From assembly GCA_963769845.1 (NCBI GenBank), contig CAVYNL010000026.1, forward strand, positions 1-16,337: a stretch of DNA of 16,337 bases, read 5' to 3'. The stretch is from JBGQMW01 sp963769845 (GTDB taxonomy: Archaea > Thermoproteota > Bathyarchaeia > Bathyarchaeales > Bathycorpusculaceae). The notes beneath the pieces were generated by a model. It was not told the origin of the DNA. It saw only the letters and a program-made list of their open reading frames with translations, and searched no databases. Position numbers and translations under genes: made by a program. Positions 13,885 through 16,337 of the stretch are shown in pieces (within the stretch, counting starts at the first letter, position 1; each line of letters opens with the position of its first letter).

Positions 13885-14927
13885 ACGAATCGGAAATCGT
13901 CCGAGTGGACCATCTGAAAAAGTACTTCCCAGTCGAGAAAGGTTTTCTTGAAAGACTGTTGACTCGCACGAGGAAATTCGTCAAGGCAGTTGACAATGTG
14001 AGCTTCTCTGTTCTTAAAGGAGAGGTCTTCACGCTGGCTGGCGAAAGCGGATGCGGAAAATCGACGACGGGAAAACTCATCGTAAGACTCATACCTCCTA
14101 CGTCGGGCAAAATCTACTTCAATCAAACCGACATCACAAGACTCCAGAAAGAGCAATTGAGAATCATCAGGCGGAAACTGCAGATCATATTCCAAGATCC
14201 GTACACCTCCCTGAACCCGAGGATGAAAATCGGCCAATCAGTCGGACACCCACTTGAAATTCATGCCATGGCAAAAGGCCCTGAAAAAAGAGAAAAAGTC
14301 CTCGAAATACTGGACCGCGTTGGTCTCGCACCGCCTGAACAATTCATAAACCTGTACCCACACCAACTCAGCGGCGGACAAAGACAACGAGTAGCAATGG
14401 CAAGGTCGCTCATCATGAGGCCAGAATTCATCGTCGCAGACGAACCAGTATCAATGATCGACGTCTCCCTGAGAACCACGATAATCGACCTCATGCTCAA
14501 CCTCAGAAAAGACCTCGAACTGACCTATCTGTTCATAACACACGACCTCGCAATCGCAAAATATATCTCCGACAGAGTCGCAATCATGTACCTCGGAAAG
14601 ATAGTAGAAATAGGCAACAAACAGGAAATCTTCACAACCCCTATCCACCCTTACACACAGAGCTCTGCTGTCAGCGATACCTGTGCCAAACCCAAAAGAG
14701 AACGAAAAACACTCGAACTCAAAGGCGAAGTCTCCTCGGCCATAAACATTCCTCCAGGCTGCCGCTTCAACCCAAGATGCCCATACGCAACAGAAAAATG
14801 CAAAAAAAACGAACCAGACCCTGATCGAAACAACAAAAGGTCATTTCGTTGCATGCTATCAAGCAGAAGCGTAACCCAAACCCTTCAACTCTGTTCGCAA
14901 AAGCTCCAGGGAGGGTATATCGGCTAG
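13881..14927 (+). CDS. Peptide/nickel ABC importer ATPase (DppF type), with out-of-frame stretches near the C-terminus
   Basis: The second ATPase reads 348 residues from TTG 13881, which overlaps the DppD stop (TTGA) and has GGGGGAG ten bases upstream. The same frame is open further up to 13776, but that part lies inside DppD. Walker A GESGCGKST is at 54-62, Q-loop IFQDPYTSLNP near 103-113, signature LSGGQ at 163-167, Walker B FIVADEP with Glu188, and the switch His221. Residues about 261-271 (SSAVSDTCAKP) do not fit the family. Reading one base further along gives ALLSAIPVPNPK, the normal text, so an extra base near 14661 and a lost A at 14694-14697 bracket them. After an extra A at 14835-14838 the end is also out of frame; the alternative reads KGHFVACYQAEA with a stop at 14872-14874. 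The true gene probably ends at 14874, and the last 50 or so bases of the present frame are not native. Confidence 0.87.
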   Translation: MNESEIVRVDHLKKYFPVEKGFLERLLTRTRKFVKAVDNVSFSVLKGEVFTLAGESGCGKSTTGKLIVRLIPPTSGKIYFNQTDITRLQKEQLRIIRRKLQIIFQDPYTSLNPRMKIGQSVGHPLEIHAMAKGPEKREKVLEILDRVGLAPPEQFINLYPHQLSGGQRQRVAMARSLIMRPEFIVADEPVSMIDVSLRTTIIDLMLNLRKDLELTYLFITHDLAIAKYISDRVAIMYLGKIVEIGNKQEIFTTPIHPYTQSSAVSDTCAKPKRERKTLELKGEVSSAINIPPGCRFNPRCPYATEKCKKNEPDPDRNNKRSFRCMLSSRSVTQTLQLCSQKLQGGYIG

Positions 14928-15229
14928 CGGCTAAGACTTATCTTTACAGCTTCAGAAAAATGGACCATTGAAGCGAGGAAGCACCATCCATGCAATCAAC
15001 ATTCCAGCAGGTCAGAGGCTGAATAGCAGACAGCTGGCAGGAAAAAAATGGGCCAAATCTGTAGGTTCAGACCAGAGTCAGCAAACTCTGAGACATTTGT
15101 CGCGCTGCAAAAATCTTCAGAAAGGCAGCCTAGAATGAGTACGAAATATGCGTTACATATTCGTCTAGCGCGCGCTAAGTGTTCCATTCTAGATGAGGCA
15201 AGAATAGCATTGAAGCATCAAACCCCACT
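14928..15229. other. Convergent intergenic region with several palindromes, no supported gene
   Basis: This gap separates the importer ATPase from the convergent sugar-importer ATPase. It contains a hairpin CAGAGT-CAGCAA-ACTCTG (15073-15090). A cluster at 15130-15192 holds CTAGAATG and CATTCTAG as outer arms, ACGAAATATG and CATATTCGT as an almost perfect inner pair, and the 12-base palindrome TAGCGCGCGCTA (15166-15177). A 63-codon leftward frame crosses it but has no ribosome site or recognisable motif. It may be a terminator zone, a structured RNA or a protein-binding site. Confidence 0.5.
15130..15192. repeat. Cluster of inverted repeats in the convergent gap
   Basis: Outer arms CTAGAATG (15130-15137) and CATTCTAG (15185-15192) match over eight bases. 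The inner arms ACGAAATATG (15141-15150) and CATATTCGT (15156-15164) match except for one extra A. The palindrome TAGCGCGCGCTA is at 15166-15177. The outer arms and inner elements can form at the same time, giving a branched fold. Confidence 0.65.
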
Positions 15230-15571
15230 CTACGCCAGTAGTTCTCCAGTTTTTCCATCGAATACGTGGATCTTTTCCTCGCTGAGAACAACCCAAGCTG
15301 ATTGGCCGACTTTCACGTTTTCAGCAGGCGTTGCTACTGCTACAATCGAATAATCTCCAGCCGCTAGGTGACTATGGGTTTCTCTTCCTATGGACTCGCA
15401 CATTTCTACTTTCACTTCTATGGCGTTCTCTTGGTATTTGTCGGCTAGCCTGATATCTTCGGGCCTGAAACCCAGCACTACTTCTGATGCTTGCGTCTTC
15501 TTCAGTTTCTCTTCTGTCCAGTCAGGGAGTTCAAACGTTGCAAATCCTAAGTCTATCGTCAAGGTTCCCAT
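15230..15571 (-). CDS. MalK/UgpC-type importer ATPase, C-terminal TOBE part (frameshifted)
   Basis: The 113-residue frame is the C-terminal regulatory/TOBE region of the ATPase encoded at 15531-16328. It contains EVVLGFRPEDIRLAD, the usual entry to the TOBE barrel, then a SIGRETHSHL segment and a C-terminal KIHVFDGKTGELL strand. The ATG at 15571 is probably not a real start: with one base fewer at 15565-15566 the two frames join as KFAMKDGTLTIDLGF, giving one protein of about 370 residues, the usual family length. It ends at TAG (15232-15230), convergent with the peptide importer. Confidence 0.82.
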   Translation of the reverse strand: MGTLTIDLGFATFELPDWTEEKLKKTQASEVVLGFRPEDIRLADKYQENAIEVKVEMCESIGRETHSHLAAGDYSIVAVATPAENVKVGQSAWVVLSEEKIHVFDGKTGELLA

Positions 15572-16328
15572 CTTTCATTGCAAACTTGCCATTGAGCATG
15601 TTCATCGGAGGGCTTCCGATGAAGCCTGCCACAAACGTGTTCTTGGGAGCATCATACAGTTCAGTGGGAGCTGCAACTTGCTGTAAGATGCCGTCCTTGA
15701 GAACGGCCACTCTGTCCCCAAGACACATCGCTTCAACTTGATCATGCGTGACGTAGACTGTCGTCGTTCCCAATTTCTGATGTAGTTTTTTCAACTCCAC
15801 TCTCATGTACACTCTCAGTTTAGCATCGAGATTCGCAAGAGGCTCATCCATCAGGAAAATCTTCGGTTCTCTAACGATCGCCCTTCCCAACGCAACTCTT
15901 TGTCTCTGGCCTCCACTGAGCTGCTTCGGCTTCCTATTTAGAAGCTGCGAAATACCCAATAGCTCGGCCGTGGCCTTGACTCTTCTCAGAACTTCATTCC
16001 CGTTCTTGCCTCTGACCTCAAGAGGGAAAGCTATGTTTTTGAAAACCGTCATATGCGGGTAGAGAGCATAATCTTGAAACACCATTGCTACCTCCCTCTG
16101 CTGAGGCGGCAAGTACACTCCGTGTTGGGGGTCCGTGACGAGTTTGTTGTCAAACCAAATCTCCCCACTGTCGGGTCTGAGCAAACCTGCAATGCATAAG
16201 AGTGCCGTGCTTTTGCCACAGCCCGATGGACCAAGTAGGATGAAGAATTCCTTTTCTCCTATGTCCAAATTCAGATTTCTGACAGCTTGAACCTCGCCGT
16301 ACTTCTTCGTCAGATTCTTTATGACCAC
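15531..16328 (-). CDS. MalK/UgpC-type (CUT1) sugar importer ATPase, N-terminal part (frameshifted; start at or beyond the window edge)
   Basis: This frame encodes the ATPase domain of a CUT1-family importer, which powers uptake of oligosaccharides or glycerol-3-phosphate-like solutes. It has Walker A GPSGCGKST, the Q-loop MVFQDYALYPHMTV, signature LSGGQRQRVALGRAI, Walker B IFLMDEPLANLDAKLR, and switch His in YVTHDQVEAM. Family members end with a TOBE domain, found here in another frame (15230-15571). The last residues NLDDRLRICNV are out of frame. GTG at 16328 is one possible start, but the frame stays open to the edge (L-V-R-V-V-I-K-N-L), and relatives often begin M-V-R-V-V, so the true start may be just outside. 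The partner permeases and binding protein would lie to the right. Confidence 0.87.
   Translation of the reverse strand: MVIKNLTKKYGEVQAVRNLNLDIGEKEFFILLGPSGCGKSTALLCIAGLLRPDSGEIWFDNKLVTDPQHGVYLPPQQREVAMVFQDYALYPHMTVFKNIAFPLEVRGKNGNEVLRRVKATAELLGISQLLNRKPKQLSGGQRQRVALGRAIVREPKIFLMDEPLANLDAKLRVYMRVELKKLHQKLGTTTVYVTHDQVEAMCLGDRVAVLKDGILQQVAAPTELYDAPKNTFVAGFIGSPPMNMLNGKFAMKDGNLDDRLRICNV
15565..15566. other. Frameshift point in the sugar-importer ATPase
   Basis: The coding strand reads GATGGGAACCTTGACG. With one A instead of two it gives D-G-T-L-T, joining the ATPase and TOBE frames in register, so the present sequence carries one extra base. Confidence 0.7.
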
Positions 16329-16337
16329 TCTGACCAG

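Noticed and set aside
10408..14977. Shared 13-base string CCATTGAAGCGAG near 10409 and near 14965
   Set aside because: One copy is inside coding sequence and the match does not extend; treated as coincidence.
14996..15187. 63-codon leftward frame in the convergent gap
   Set aside because: No Shine-Dalgarno motif, no recognisable domain, and it runs through the palindromes.
1..16337. CRISPR arrays, insertion sequences, integrase sites, rRNA genes
   Set aside because: No regularly spaced repeats, transposase motifs or rRNA sequence were seen on either strand.

Overview
This window looks like a chromosomal piece from an uncultured archaeon. Supporting evidence: an interrupted tRNA-Tyr whose two introns fold into the bulge-helix-bulge form cut by archaeal splicing endonuclease; several TATA-like boxes 25-50 bases ahead of start codons; a two-subunit phosphomevalonate dehydratase of the archaeal mevalonate pathway; and the apparent first residues of an LSm (Sm-like archaeal) protein at the left edge. 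Protein wording resembles Bathyarchaeia-type genomes, but that placement is an impression from sequence and not a phylogeny.

Layout. 1-51 (-): start of a probable LSm gene running off the left edge. 315-1010 (+): AIM24/TIGR00266 protein. 1110-3724 (+): probable operon of a D-2-hydroxyacid dehydrogenase and the large and small subunits of phosphomevalonate dehydratase (aconitase X family). 3741-4907 (-): PLP aminotransferase, convergent with that operon. 5003-8665 (-): heterodimeric ABC exporter, seen as four reading frames. 8824-8987 (-): tRNA-Tyr(GTA) with introns at 30/31 and 37/38. 9161-14927 (+): peptide/nickel (Dpp/Opp) ABC importer in the order binding protein, two permeases, two ATPases. 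14928-15229: convergent gap rich in palindromes. 15230-16337 (-): MalK/UgpC-type sugar importer ATPase, seen as two frames and cut by, or ending at, the right edge.

How the genes work together. The dehydratase pair serves isoprenoid (membrane lipid) synthesis. The binding protein captures a peptide-like substrate outside the cell, the two permeases form the channel and the two ATPases power it. The exporter has one degenerate and one normal ATP site, as in TM287/288-type heterodimers.

The most striking pattern is damage: from about 5.7 kb rightwards there are repeated one-base shifts (about 5757, 7411-7415, 10379-10385, 14661, 14694-14697, 14835-14838, 15565-15566) and a near-perfect 87/96-base tandem duplication inside a permease. 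No shift was seen in the first 5.7 kb. Sequencing or assembly error, including merging of strain variants, is the simplest reading, but decay of transport genes is not excluded. The best biological leads are the two-intron tRNA-Tyr, a dehydrogenase whose catalytic Arg is Gln, and nested inverted repeats around the importer promoter. I found no convincing undescribed multi-gene system.
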